In this document: in pieces, positions 27,880 through 39,000 of the stretch
Layout of the letters: each line of letters opens with the position of its first letter
Position numbering within the stretch: position 1 is the stretch's first letter
NCBI GenBank assembly: GCA_036852015.1
Contig: JAANDG010000325.1
Location: forward strand, 62,001 to 126,000
Length of the DNA: 64,000 nucleotides
Source of the DNA: Pelodera strongyloides
Taxonomy: Eukaryota; Nematoda; Chromadorea; Rhabditida; Rhabditidae
Reading direction: 5' to 3'
Position numbers and translations under genes: made by a program
The notes under the pieces: generated by a model
The model's input: only the letters and a program-made list of their open reading frames with translations
The model's database searches: none
Told to the model about the DNA's origin: nothing

Positions 27880-30756
27880 AAGAAAACCCTTGCTATCTCT
27901 TTTTGCAACATACGAAGTGTGTTAAAGAATATCAACGAAATCCAATACTATCTCTCCTATTCAAACCCCGATCTGTTTATTTGTATTGAATCTTGGTTAA
28001 AAAGTATAGTCAGAGATTCTACTATTTTAAGTAATTCGGATTTTCAAATTTTGCGTTTTGATAGAAATCGATCTCAGAAAGGCGGGGGTATTTGCATATA
28101 TGCAAAACCATGGCTGATTTGCAAAGAGCATTTCTCTACCGGAAATTCTAATTTTGAAGTGTATTGTATTGAAATTGAAGATGTCATGAATTTTAGGAAA
28201 ATACGTTTTGTAATAGTGTACAGATTGCCCGGTTGTGTTGTATCGGCAGACGCAGCACTTTATGACCTTATCGTAAACTTATGTAGTTCTGGGAAGGAAA
28301 CAATCGTTCTAGGCGATTTCAATCTCCACTATGACTTTGATAACCCCAACCCCAAATGTTCTAAGGAAAGAGAGTTTGCATCTTTTGTTTCTTCTATGGG
28401 CTGGGCTCATTTTGTTTCTGAACCAACTCGAGAACAACGTATTATCGATCATTTGTTTACAAGCTCTACTAATCTTATTTCTAAGTATCTGTCAATCCTC
28501 CTGTTGGTACTTCTGACCACAACCTAATCTCTTTTAATTTAAATATGTCGGGAAGTCTCATCACAAAGAAATCGCCAACTTTTGATTATAAAAACGCTGA
28601 TTGGGCATCTATTCAGGATAGTCTGGATATAGATTGGGTTCAGTTCTTCGGGTACTACAATGATATAAATGACTTAGAAGCTAAATTTTCTGACTATCTC
28701 CGTTCTCTTTTAAATGAATTTGTCCCCTTGGTGCATAAGGAAATTAAATTAGAGAAATTTCCTGCACATATTAGAAATATGTTCTATCACAAACGCCGGC
28801 TCTTTCTTTTGAACAAAGGTTCTAATTCACAAAACATCAGCAATGAAATAAAAACCATAAGCAGGTCTCTTGATAAAGCTTTAGAAAAGTATTTTGCAAA
28901 CAAAGAAAGGAAAATATTTAATGGCAAACTGGGAAAGCGTTTTTTCTCATATGTAAAGGGAAAAATAAATAGGAAAAGTTCAACTGTAGTAGTTACTGAA
29001 CCTGGAACTAATCGTATTATTTACGAAAATCAAACAAAGGCAGACCTAATAGGTCAACAATTTGAATCGGTGTTTACTAATGATAATAATAATTTTCCTC
29101 CTATGAACGATATGAGCTATTCATATCGAAATGTAACTTTGTCGACAATATTCCCATCTGATGTTCATAAGGCACTCGGAAAATTGAAAAAATTCCTTTT
29201 CTCTCACAGCTGATGGAATTCCACAATATGTTCTAAAATATTTAAGAAATGAATTATCTGAGCCTTTATCTCTGATGTTTAACATTTCTTTGGAAACTGG
29301 CAAAATACCATATTCATGGAGAAAGTCCTTTGTAACACCAGTTCCCAAGATTCCCAAACCTGTTCTCCCTGTTCACTATAGGCCAATTGCAATCAATAGT
29401 GCTATATGCAAATCAATGGAAATACTTGTCCAAGAAAAGCTTCTTAAGTTCATTAAGCATCTCAACTGTATTCCAGATGAGCAATATGGCTTTATTAAAG
29501 GAAAATCTGTTGATTTACAAATGTTAGATTGTCAGAAAAATTGGTTAACTTCCTATGAAAATAAGGAGTGCATTGACGTGGTCTATCTGGATATCGCAAA
29601 AGCTTTTGATAAAGTCGTCCATTCCAAATTGTTGTATAAGCTTCGTAAACTGGGTTTTCCAGAGCAATTAGTTCTTTGGGTTCAAGATTTCCTTACGGAT
29701 AGAACCTTTCAAGTTAAAATAACCAATGATGTGTTTTCAAAAGAGTTCTGCTCTCCATCTGGGGTTCCGCAGGGTTCAGTCTTAGCTCCTATTCTATTTT
29801 TACTTTACATCAGCGATTTACCTTCTAAAATAAAAACTTCTCCTAGCATCCAAATCAGATGTTTTGCCGATGATTGCAAAATCTTTTGTAGCTATAGTCA
29901 AGCCTCTTTTGCTGAAGCACACCGTTCTCTTGAGCACTCTCTTTCTTCTCTAACTGAATATTGTAAAGATTGGCAAATAGACCTCTCTGAATCAAAATGC
30001 AGTGTCTTGTATCTTGGTAATAAAAATGTAAAACATGTGTACACCGTAAATGGTTTTTCCTTAAAATCTGTAAACTCTGTGCGCGATTTGGGAATTTTAG
30101 TCCAAGACAATTGGCATTATGTAGACCACCTTAATAATATGTGTACTAAAGCTATGGGTTGTTGGTTCGCAATCAACAAAGGCATCAAGCTGCGTAATGC
30201 AGATGTTCTTATCAAAGCATATAAGGTGTGGGTTAGGCCCATTCTGGAATTTGCTAGTGTTGTATGGAGCCCTTATTTGAAAAAAGATATTTTGAAAGTG
30301 GAAAAGGTTCAATCACGCATAACGCGAATAATCTTTCAAAAGTGTTTTCCTAACTTTCGTGTGCCTTCTTATAAAGGTCGTTTGTCGAAGTTTAATCTTT
30401 TGTCACTACAACATAGGAGAGTAAAACAAGATATTATTTTTTCGTTCAAATTGCTCAAAGGAGAACTAGGTACCACCTTCAGTAGGTATTACATTTGGAA
30501 ACCTACTAGAGGCCGTACCTCTGCATTTGAATTACATGTTCCATTCTCAAAACTAAACCCTTATTATAATAGTTTCTTTATTAGAACTGCCAAGTGGATT
30601 AATAAACTTCCTGACAACGTTTTGCGTATCCAAAATTCCATGTCTCTCAAGAGAATGTTAGCCCAAAATACTAATTTGGCAGACATAATTGCCAACCTTG
30701 ATATCACTGACATTACAGAAAATTTCCGGGAATTCAATTTTCAGCATATTCAATAA
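27880..30756 (+). pseudogene. LINE ORF2: APE endonuclease and reverse transcriptase, frameshifted
   Basis: Three consecutive open segments cover one protein: to 28527, 28545-29213 and 29218-30756. Endonuclease hallmarks in order are CNIRSV, PDLFICIESWL, GGGICIYAK, LGDFNLHYDF, IDHLFTSS and, past the first frameshift, TSDHNLISF. Reverse-transcriptase hallmarks are VTPVPKIPK, HYRPIAINSA, YLDIAKAFDKVV, GVPQGSVLAPILF and the catalytic FADDCKIF. A C-terminal region follows, typical of CR1/Jockey-group LINEs. The shifts lie near 28485-28500 and 29185-29200, and the second returns to the original frame. No obvious ATG opens ORF2. The element is probably inactive unless the shifts are assembly errors. 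Confidence 0.85.
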
Positions 30757-31443
30757 TTTGTTTCTCTTCAGATACAACTTCCAGCGGTAGAATGAATATT
30801 GTTCTAGATGAATTAAAGATCGACGACATGCCCATCCATGGACGATGGATAAAATATCTAAAATCTATTGACAATTGTATCGTTTCTTTTTCGTTTTTTT
30901 TTCCTCAGAGATTATTTGCAGTATTCAATATTGACACGCAGTGCATATTTCCCAGTTGCCAACTACTCAGTTACCAGTTACCCAGCTATCGGTTAGTTTA
31001 GAAAACCTTGTAATTAAGCCCAGTGGATTAACAACTCAAAAACAACCATTTGCGGTTCAGTGGTATTTCAGTGTAGCGCATTCGGTTTCCTGCGGGTGGA
31101 GGGTATTCACGGTGCTAGGGTTTAACTTTCTGTTGTCTAGTTTTTAACATTTGTTTCTAGGTCCCAATACGGTAGTATGTCTACTTATTTCTTAAGCATT
31201 GTTCGTGAATGTGGCTCATTTTTTAAGGTAACATGGAAATACCACATTATTTGCTAAAGGGATTGATTCAAGGTTTGCTCAAACAAAAATGCTGGCTTTA
31301 TTCCTTTGCAACAATATTCCAAATGCAGAATGTCAAATCTCATTGCTAATCAAATCAGTCATCTGTTTCCGTTTGTATGTTCGTTTTTAACTTTCATCCT
31401 CGGATGCACACCTTTTGGTGTATTTAATAAATAAATAAATAAA

Positions 31444-32250
31444 ATTTGATTATCTGAAAGGACTCTTACACTGTTACATACAGGTATTTCTATTAACTTT
31501 GAAAGTATTATGTGGAAGCCATACATCGTTTTCTCTAATAAAAAAAAAGGAAAAACGCAATTCCCATTTAAAATAGTACTTCAAACAACATATAAAATCT
31601 AACAGACGTAAATTGTAACGTTAGCGGGGAACAAGGTTATAATTTATAAAATTTATTTACGAACCTTTACTTTTCCACAGTTAGGCGGAGAACTGAATTG
31701 CACAACTCGAACCCATTTATTATAATACTTACTCTGATTTGAATTCCGAATTTACTTCTACTAACTAAAACCTATACTTCTTTTGCGTTACATATATAAC
31801 TGCTTTATTTTATACTACATATTTGATACTTGAATAAAAGATTGAAAATGAACACTCAACAGCGAGAAATTGACAATGTTTCTATGGATCCCTTTTACCA
31901 GATTGTTGTATTCCATATTCAATTATTAGTAAGCGACAGCTTGCTCACACATGAAAATAATGCTGAATTTCGAATAAAGAACACCGCCATCGTTTGTTGA
32001 TCTCTCCCGTTTTCTTTCCTGTTGATGTTCGCCAAATTTACAAGAAATTACATTTATTCTTTGTCTTCGTGATGTATCTATGCAACTTTTTTGCTGAACC
32101 AGACGCAACAGCCAACAGCCGAACGCGATTTAAAGGGACGGGCCCATCAAAATAAACCCATATTTTGCATGTTTTTATAATTTGTATAAAGGAGGTTTAT
32201 TATAATATATGTACACTAAATTTCGGCTAGAGTTTGTCCCGCTGAAATTT
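31444..32250 (+). repeat. Right copy of the 807-bp direct repeat
   Basis: It begins directly after the LINE (TAAA)n tail and repeats 26122-26928. It runs without a break into the rest of the family 4 MITE, so this copy keeps the pre-insertion arrangement. Confidence 0.93.
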
Positions 32251-32580
32251 TTCGGTGTCGATCAACTCAAAAGTATACCGTAGAAGACCAACAATTGCAC
32301 CCTTATTTCCTTACCGCGTGTCCCGGGGGAATGTGGCTATATGGACAGATAGTCTCCCGGGTCCCAATCAGAGCGAGGTATCCTCGGGAGACGCGGTAAG
32401 GAAATAAGGGTGCAATTGTTGGTCTTCTACGGTATACTTTTGAGTTTATCGAAACCGAAAAATTTCAGCGGGATAAAGTCTAGCCGTAACTTAGTGTACA
32501 TATATTATAATAAACCCCCTTTATACAAATGATAAAAACATGCAAAATATAGGTTTATTTTGATGGGCCCGTCCCTTTAA
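32130..32580. mobile_element. Palindromic MITE, family 4 (AAAGGGACGGGCCCATC)
   Basis: TTAAAGGGACGGGCCCATCA is mirrored by TGATGGGCCCGTCCCTTTAA. The inner segment ACCGTAGAAGACCAACAATT (plus strand near 32278) is mirrored near 32418-32437. The length is 451 bp. It is the target of the LINE insertion. Confidence 0.92.
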
Positions 32581-33640
32581 CTCCACAAAAACTGAATTTC
32601 TCCGAACGCCTAAATCAATCAAAAGCAAATTTACAAAATATTTGCAATCAAAAGTGCTACTCTTTTGACGCACTTTTGTGTTTGACTATTTCAAGTTTCT
32701 TTTATGTTATGCAGAAGAGCAACTCACCGTAAATTGGCATCTTCGATAATAGTCTATTATATGGCGCTCTGTTCTTTTAATTAGTACTTATGTACCTTAT
32801 TCTTTTTCACTGAACCGATATAATAATGCATTCGGTTTATTCCAAGAAGTGTCAAAATAGAACTAGTATAGTTGCCCTATAATTGCTACAGAAAAGGTTT
32901 GACGTTCAAGAATTGTTAATTTCTGTAGGGTTTGATCAAGCTTTTGCTTTCAAATCCGTTTATCTAATTTAATTTTTTCTGTAAGCCGGCTTGTATCGTT
33001 TTATCATTTATTTAATAAAATGCATACGCTATAAATTTCTTGCAGTACTTTAGTCTCTATGTAGATTATGTGTAATATGGTGTGTCAGTTCCTCTGCATT
33101 CCCTTAGATGAAAATTTGATCTCTCGTTTCTTTGATTTAATCTTATTAAAAAATAATTGTCACAGGAAGTCTTACGTTAATTCTCCAAGGAAGCCTAAAA
33201 CACTTGCTACGTAAGGGTAATTTTCTTTCACATGAATTGTAGTATTCCTTATCCATGGTCTTCTAATTAGGATACACAGACAATGACTAATACTAGTTCT
33301 ACGGCTTCTGCAAAATTAAAAAAAATATATATAATTTTACATTCCTTGCTTCCTGTTTGGCCGTTACTTGGTAAGTGAAGTAGGTCTTCTCTAGTCTCGA
33401 GCACGGTAATTTATGCCACATTATTAGAAGATTACAAACGCTTATACTGTAGATTTAGCCCTCACGCCCTTATACTTTGTTTAGTGCCTGGATCTTATTA
33501 ACATTATTAATAATCATCCAATCCCTTAATCATTTCACGCTTTATTTGTCTCTACGATTCCCGGTATTTGCCCATTATTTTCTCACGGCTCATTCTTCAC
33601 AGTATTCTAAAAGTCGAATCAAACATTTATTTGTTATTTT
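32581..33640. other. Upstream region of the receptor gene
   Basis: AT-rich, with no gene or repeat recognised. It presumably holds the promoter of the downstream receptor. Confidence 0.45.
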
Positions 33641-33645
33641 TTCAG
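33636..33645 (+). promoter_or_regulatory. Candidate spliced-leader acceptor at the receptor start
   Basis: TTATTTTTTCAG lies one base before the start codon and no upstream coding exon was found. This matches trans-spliced nematode mRNAs, where the leader is added within a few bases of the ATG. Confidence 0.45.
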
Positions 33646-33646
33646 A

Positions 33647-35970
33647 ATGGATGATGCTGTGTCAACATCCACAGAGTATATTATGAATAACCAGCCCCCT
33701 GAACCGATCGCCTCCGATTACGTGGAGATGACAACTTTAGTGTTGATGTTTGTAGTAGGAGCACCATTGAATCTCGCCGCTTATACACAGGTAGAGAATG
33801 AATATTAATAATGGAAAAATAGAAAGATGTCCGATGCAATGGGCGCCATCGGATGAAACCTAGAGCGGTCACAAGTGGCCGCAGGCGTGCCACAGGGTGC
33901 GCCACTGGTGAGCCAAATGAAATGTCGCGCATGCGTGAACTTTTGTATTCAGGGAGAGAACCAGAGACATTAAAGCATAAGTAGAAGTGTAGAGCGGCGT
34001 GGGTGGAACTTGATAGGAGCTGGATAAAAAGCATACTAATTGCAATATCACAATTAGCGTTAGATGTGAATTGTAGACATAAAAACGATTAAAAAATTTT
34101 TTTTATTTCAGCTAGCCGAGCGTCCCAGTCATACTCGCCTCGATATTCTTAAAAGGCACCTAAACTATTCCGATCTATTAGTTCTCTTCGTTTACGTACC
34201 ATCCAGGTATGTTTTTTTTCGCTTAACAAATTAGTATAACACCTAGATCTAGATGTCCCGGGTCAATGCCTCACCTAAAGTCTGGTCACATAATTTTTAT
34301 AGTTCTTTTAGTACACATATCCAGATTTTCGGAACAGGCGACTAGTTTGCCCACCAATAAGTGTTGTGGAGGCTTTTATTTACAACTATATTATTTCCAT
34401 AAGTTTTAAGTGTAATTAGACTGGATTTTTCAATTTCTTTTGCGCTTCACCGTTATTCAAGGGTGTTCAAACTCAAAGTTTTTGCTTATGACATGTTCCG
34501 CAGAGGTCCTGAGCACAGGCGACGAGTTCCAGATGGCAAATTGCTCGACGTCTTTGCTTACTATATGTAATATGTATACAATTATCCATTACTATTTCCA
34601 GGGCATGTTGGCTCCTTACATATGACTGGCGAGGCGGCGATGCTCTCTGTAAAATTGTTAAATTTCTTCACACATTTGCCTTTCAGGTATTTTATTATCA
34701 TTAATTATTGAAGAAGTGAATTATAATAGAAGAGTATAATTGAAATCGAAGAGCTTATTAGATCATATCATAGTAATATGAGAACTTTTGAGTGTTGTTA
34801 TCTTTTACATAGTAATGGTTCAAAGTGTAGAATTGATCAAGCTATCAGGACTATTTCCAAAGAAACTGCTCCCAGGTAGTTTCACAATAAATCAACCGTA
34901 GTTTGGTCTCACAGATTTGTAATCCGATCTTTAAATTATTTCTTGTAATGCTTCATTCCAAACGGATAATTACATTGGGTGAAAGGGAAAATTGCGATAA
35001 TTAACCCATTCTTTCCGAAAGGGGAAATTGCGCTTTAATCTTCAATTTGATGCCGTAATTACTGCTTTTTCCTGTTTTCTTTCTTGTTTTTTTTTTTGCC
35101 AAGAAACAAGCGGGACTTAGCTTGGAGATTCATTTGAATCAAATAGTGATGAGAGGACGGGGGGTCAAAGTGATGACTGTAATTGTAAGCAATTAAGCAA
35201 TTAGCCATTGGGTTGGCTAGGAAGTGCGCGAATGGGCAAAGAGAACAAGGCAAGCAAAGGACCATATGAGATGTAGCTGTGTCTAATGCGTAGTATCATC
35301 AAGCTGTGTTGTATGACCGGTGTGTATAAAGTAATTCCTGTGATGTTTATATTACCGCGTGTTCATTTGCAGTCCTCTTCCAATGTTATCGTTTGTATCG
35401 CAGTCGACCGACTACTTTCCGTGCTTTCACACTCACACAATTCACCGGCAAAAGCACATAAAAGGTGAAATTATTATAATAATTATAATAATAATATCAT
35501 AATAATATACTGTATAATATTCTTTATTCATTTCGACAATTACTTGTAATGAGCATTCCACATGACAGGCTATAGAAACATGTGTTAGGTAAAAACAAAG
35601 ACAACTGCTGAAGTCACGTCAACTCGTCCTTTTTATGTATTTTTTTCTGTATTGTGATCATATTAGGTGTATTATAGGTTATAGGCAGAGAAATTTAAGT
35701 GATCGCATAATTGTAAGTCCTAGTAATTATAGCGTTTTATGTGTTTGACCTTAGAATTTGTTTGCAGAACTCGTTACATGCTATTGTCTGCGTGGATGGT
35801 GGCACTTATCTCTTCTCTGCCCCAATTAGCCGTATGGAGAAATTACATTGCATTTAAACATATCAACTGGAGTCAGTGTATGCAGGTAAGCTACATTAAT
35901 CGGATAATATTTTTACTATTGGGAAATGCATATCGTTTGTTTGTTAGCGCGGTTTGGGTAACATGGTTTG

Positions 35971-36013
<43 letters not shown>

Positions 36014-36018
36014 ATATA

Positions 36019-36065
<47 letters not shown>

Positions 36066-39000
36066 GTATATGGGTATATGGGATATAGTTTCGATATGGG
36101 TATATATTTGTTTAACAGGGTATATATTTAGACGGAAGAAATTCGGCGAAGGCAGGAGGTGTACTTAGATTAGAATCATGTCTATATCTACTTATTCTTT
36201 CAGGTGTGGGAGATTGCTCGTCTGGAATATCGACAGACTGGTTCGATCCAAAAAGAACCTCTAATGTCGGAGGCTGCCTACTCAATCATTCACATGGGCA
36301 TGGTATTCTGGATACCGGCGCTAATCATCCTTGTCAGTTTTCAAGTACTTACTTTTGGTGTTTCCAAGTATGGTGAAAATTTACAGTATTTTGGAACTAC
36401 ACGAGAATATTTTTTTATATATGCAAGTTTCGTGCAGAAATACGGTAGTATTGACAGAATCACACGAATTTTTGGGATATTTGGAAACGCCATTACGCAG
36501 TTATTCGTATATCATGCGTATATATGAGCTCACAATCAGAAATGTACCAACCTAACATTATCAGTAGCAAAGTGTTTGCTTCAAATAGAATTTCAAGAAT
36601 CATTAATTGTTGTTGAAAAGTTGATACAATATCCCATGCAGTACAAACAGCGGGCGATACCGGGCGATTTTTTATTCTAATTATTCATTTGAATGCGACA
36701 TCATATGGGAATACGATTGTCCAATACTCGTTTTATAAATCGGCTGTGCTTATAATTTCAGCAGACCTATGCGTAGTATGGTTACCGTGGCGAGCATCTA
36801 TATTCGTGAAATTATAACAGTTACCAGTGTCTAACTCCGCTAACTCAATTTCAGCTCTGCTACATTGTGGTGTTGTGGTGGGTGTGGGTGAACTCGCGTC
36901 CTTCGATCGGAGGTTCGTCACTTCGACCCGTGGTCGGCCGGGGACAGTCTATCCCCACTGCCTTTGACTCCACAGACAACACGCTACTCACACGCGCATC
37001 TGGTACGGTCAGACAAACAAACAAACAAACAAACGCACAGGCATGATACTAACAAAGAACTGCCATTCGTGATCCCACACCATCACCTGCAACGTCCACT
37101 GGTGCATGATGTGCATGCGATGCATCGATTCATGCGTGCGAGAATGCCACCACGCAACAAAATATTATTTCGTAAATGTGCACGCATATTCCATTTAACA
37201 AGTAAGAACGCTGCATAAACAACATCAAGCATGATTTTCTTTTTCTCGCTCACATACACAACATATCTACCTCTACTTGTGCGTGAGCCTTCTTTGTCCT
37301 CTTTAGTGATAACTTGCTTATTCATAGATGAACGTAATTACATTTTTTTCTCTTTTTAAAGCGACATATCGGCCGGCTTTTGAAACGCATCGCGGACACC
37401 TGTATTATTATGCAGCTTATGCAAATAAACATAAATTAGAATAAAAAATCGAGGTAAATTAGCATTAATACGTAAAAATTCAGTCGTCCAAGATGCGTTT
37501 CAAAAACCGGCCGGTATTTCGCTTTAACTAGATAGCCACTAACTTACTTTGGTTTAACAATTGTCCTGATATATTTAATCTAAAAATATTATGTGAAACA
37601 TCTCCTAATGAAAATTTAGGTACTGAAAATTGGTACCGGTTTTCAAGGATTTTCAGTGGACCAATGGGCGCTGTATTATATTATACCAGCCGTTCGAAGA
37701 GCCCTACGGGCTCTTCTCCGACTGGAGGAATCGGCCTTCGGCCGATTGTTTCCCTATTTAAAAAAGAATTGCTACACTGTAAGAAGTTAACTCTCGGCTC
37801 TTTCTCCTCCCACACATTCACGCGTCTCTGATTGTGGAACGTATAATAATCAGTTTGGATCTCCACTCGACTAATGCTACCATGCAAATTTGCCATTGAA
37901 GGTGTTGTATGTTGGGCAGAGGATTATCCTCGTGATAAGCTAGCATAGTTCAATAGGTAGAGCGTTGGACTATGAATCGAGAGGTTGTGCGCTGCTGTGG
38001 GTTCGAATCTCGCCAGCGGCAAAGATTTTGTATGCTCTATGCCAATAGAAAATTTTCTTTATGAACGGGTTTCGTTATGTTCACACAAACAAAAAAGTAA
38101 ACTCTTCTCCTTTATATAATAAGATTATATGCTGAAACATAAATGATAATAAATAAATAACGATCTATGATCAATAATAATAGTCAGCAATTACTAACAT
38201 TTACAACAGTGCCTGATTACTAATCATTAGTCAACTGTTGAAATAACTCCTAACTAACCCGCACTTTATTTTTATTTTTACGAAGACGACCGTCCCAGAT
38301 GCGTGGGTGCCTTGTGTAGAGAGTAGGAAAATTCTTTCAAAGTGTCCCTGTCATTTCTTCTATTTCTGTCTGCCAGATTTACACGATACATTAATAAATG
38401 TGATGTCGTGTGATGTCACACACATTTGAAAGATTTTGCCAGTGATGTCGTGAACATTTACTATAAAGTTGTGTGTTCTTTGATCAGGACTCAACTATTT
38501 CAATATCGATTCTGAATCGTCAGATTTCCGATGTAGTGTATAAAGTTCAGATTTAGAATGGAAACCACTGAAGACATTCACAAAGTCAGCAAATATGGGA
38601 CAAAATGAGGAAAAAATAGGTTTGTTGACATTTTGATAAGTTTAATAATTTATGAAAACTGAATTAACCATTGTATTTTCTCGTAGCTCTTCAGGATATT
38701 CAACATTCAAATCAGAAAAGGAAGGTGGTAAGTGAATAGAAGCGTGATTTCATGGCTTGCCTTTATAAAATCACTTTCTACGCGAGGTAGTCACTCCAAA
38801 ACAGTCGTTTATAACAAAATTACAACATTGAAATCAAGTGTATTCACCCCCAAAAAGGTGCTAGAGAAAAATTTTTACGTGAATTTTACTAAATGCACTA
38901 GGATTTTAATTTATAGTGCACTAGATAGAAAGTCTAAAAGTGTACAGAAACAGAGACATAGTTAGAACAAAATTTAGCAATGCTTGCCCTTTTATCGACA

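Larger units (their letters stand above)
26929..31443 (+). mobile_element. Non-LTR retrotransposon (CR1/Jockey-like LINE)
   Basis: About 4.5 kb. It has a short 5' leader, ORF1, and an APE-endonuclease/reverse-transcriptase ORF2 broken by two frameshifts. About 690 bp of 3' UTR follow, ending in a GGTGTATTTAATAAATAAATAAA-type tail, which is typical of CR1/Jockey-group elements. No terminal repeats of its own are seen. The flanking 807-bp direct repeats sit in the position of a target-site duplication. Their near-identity implies a young insertion, or a recent duplication or assembly event. Confidence 0.9.
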
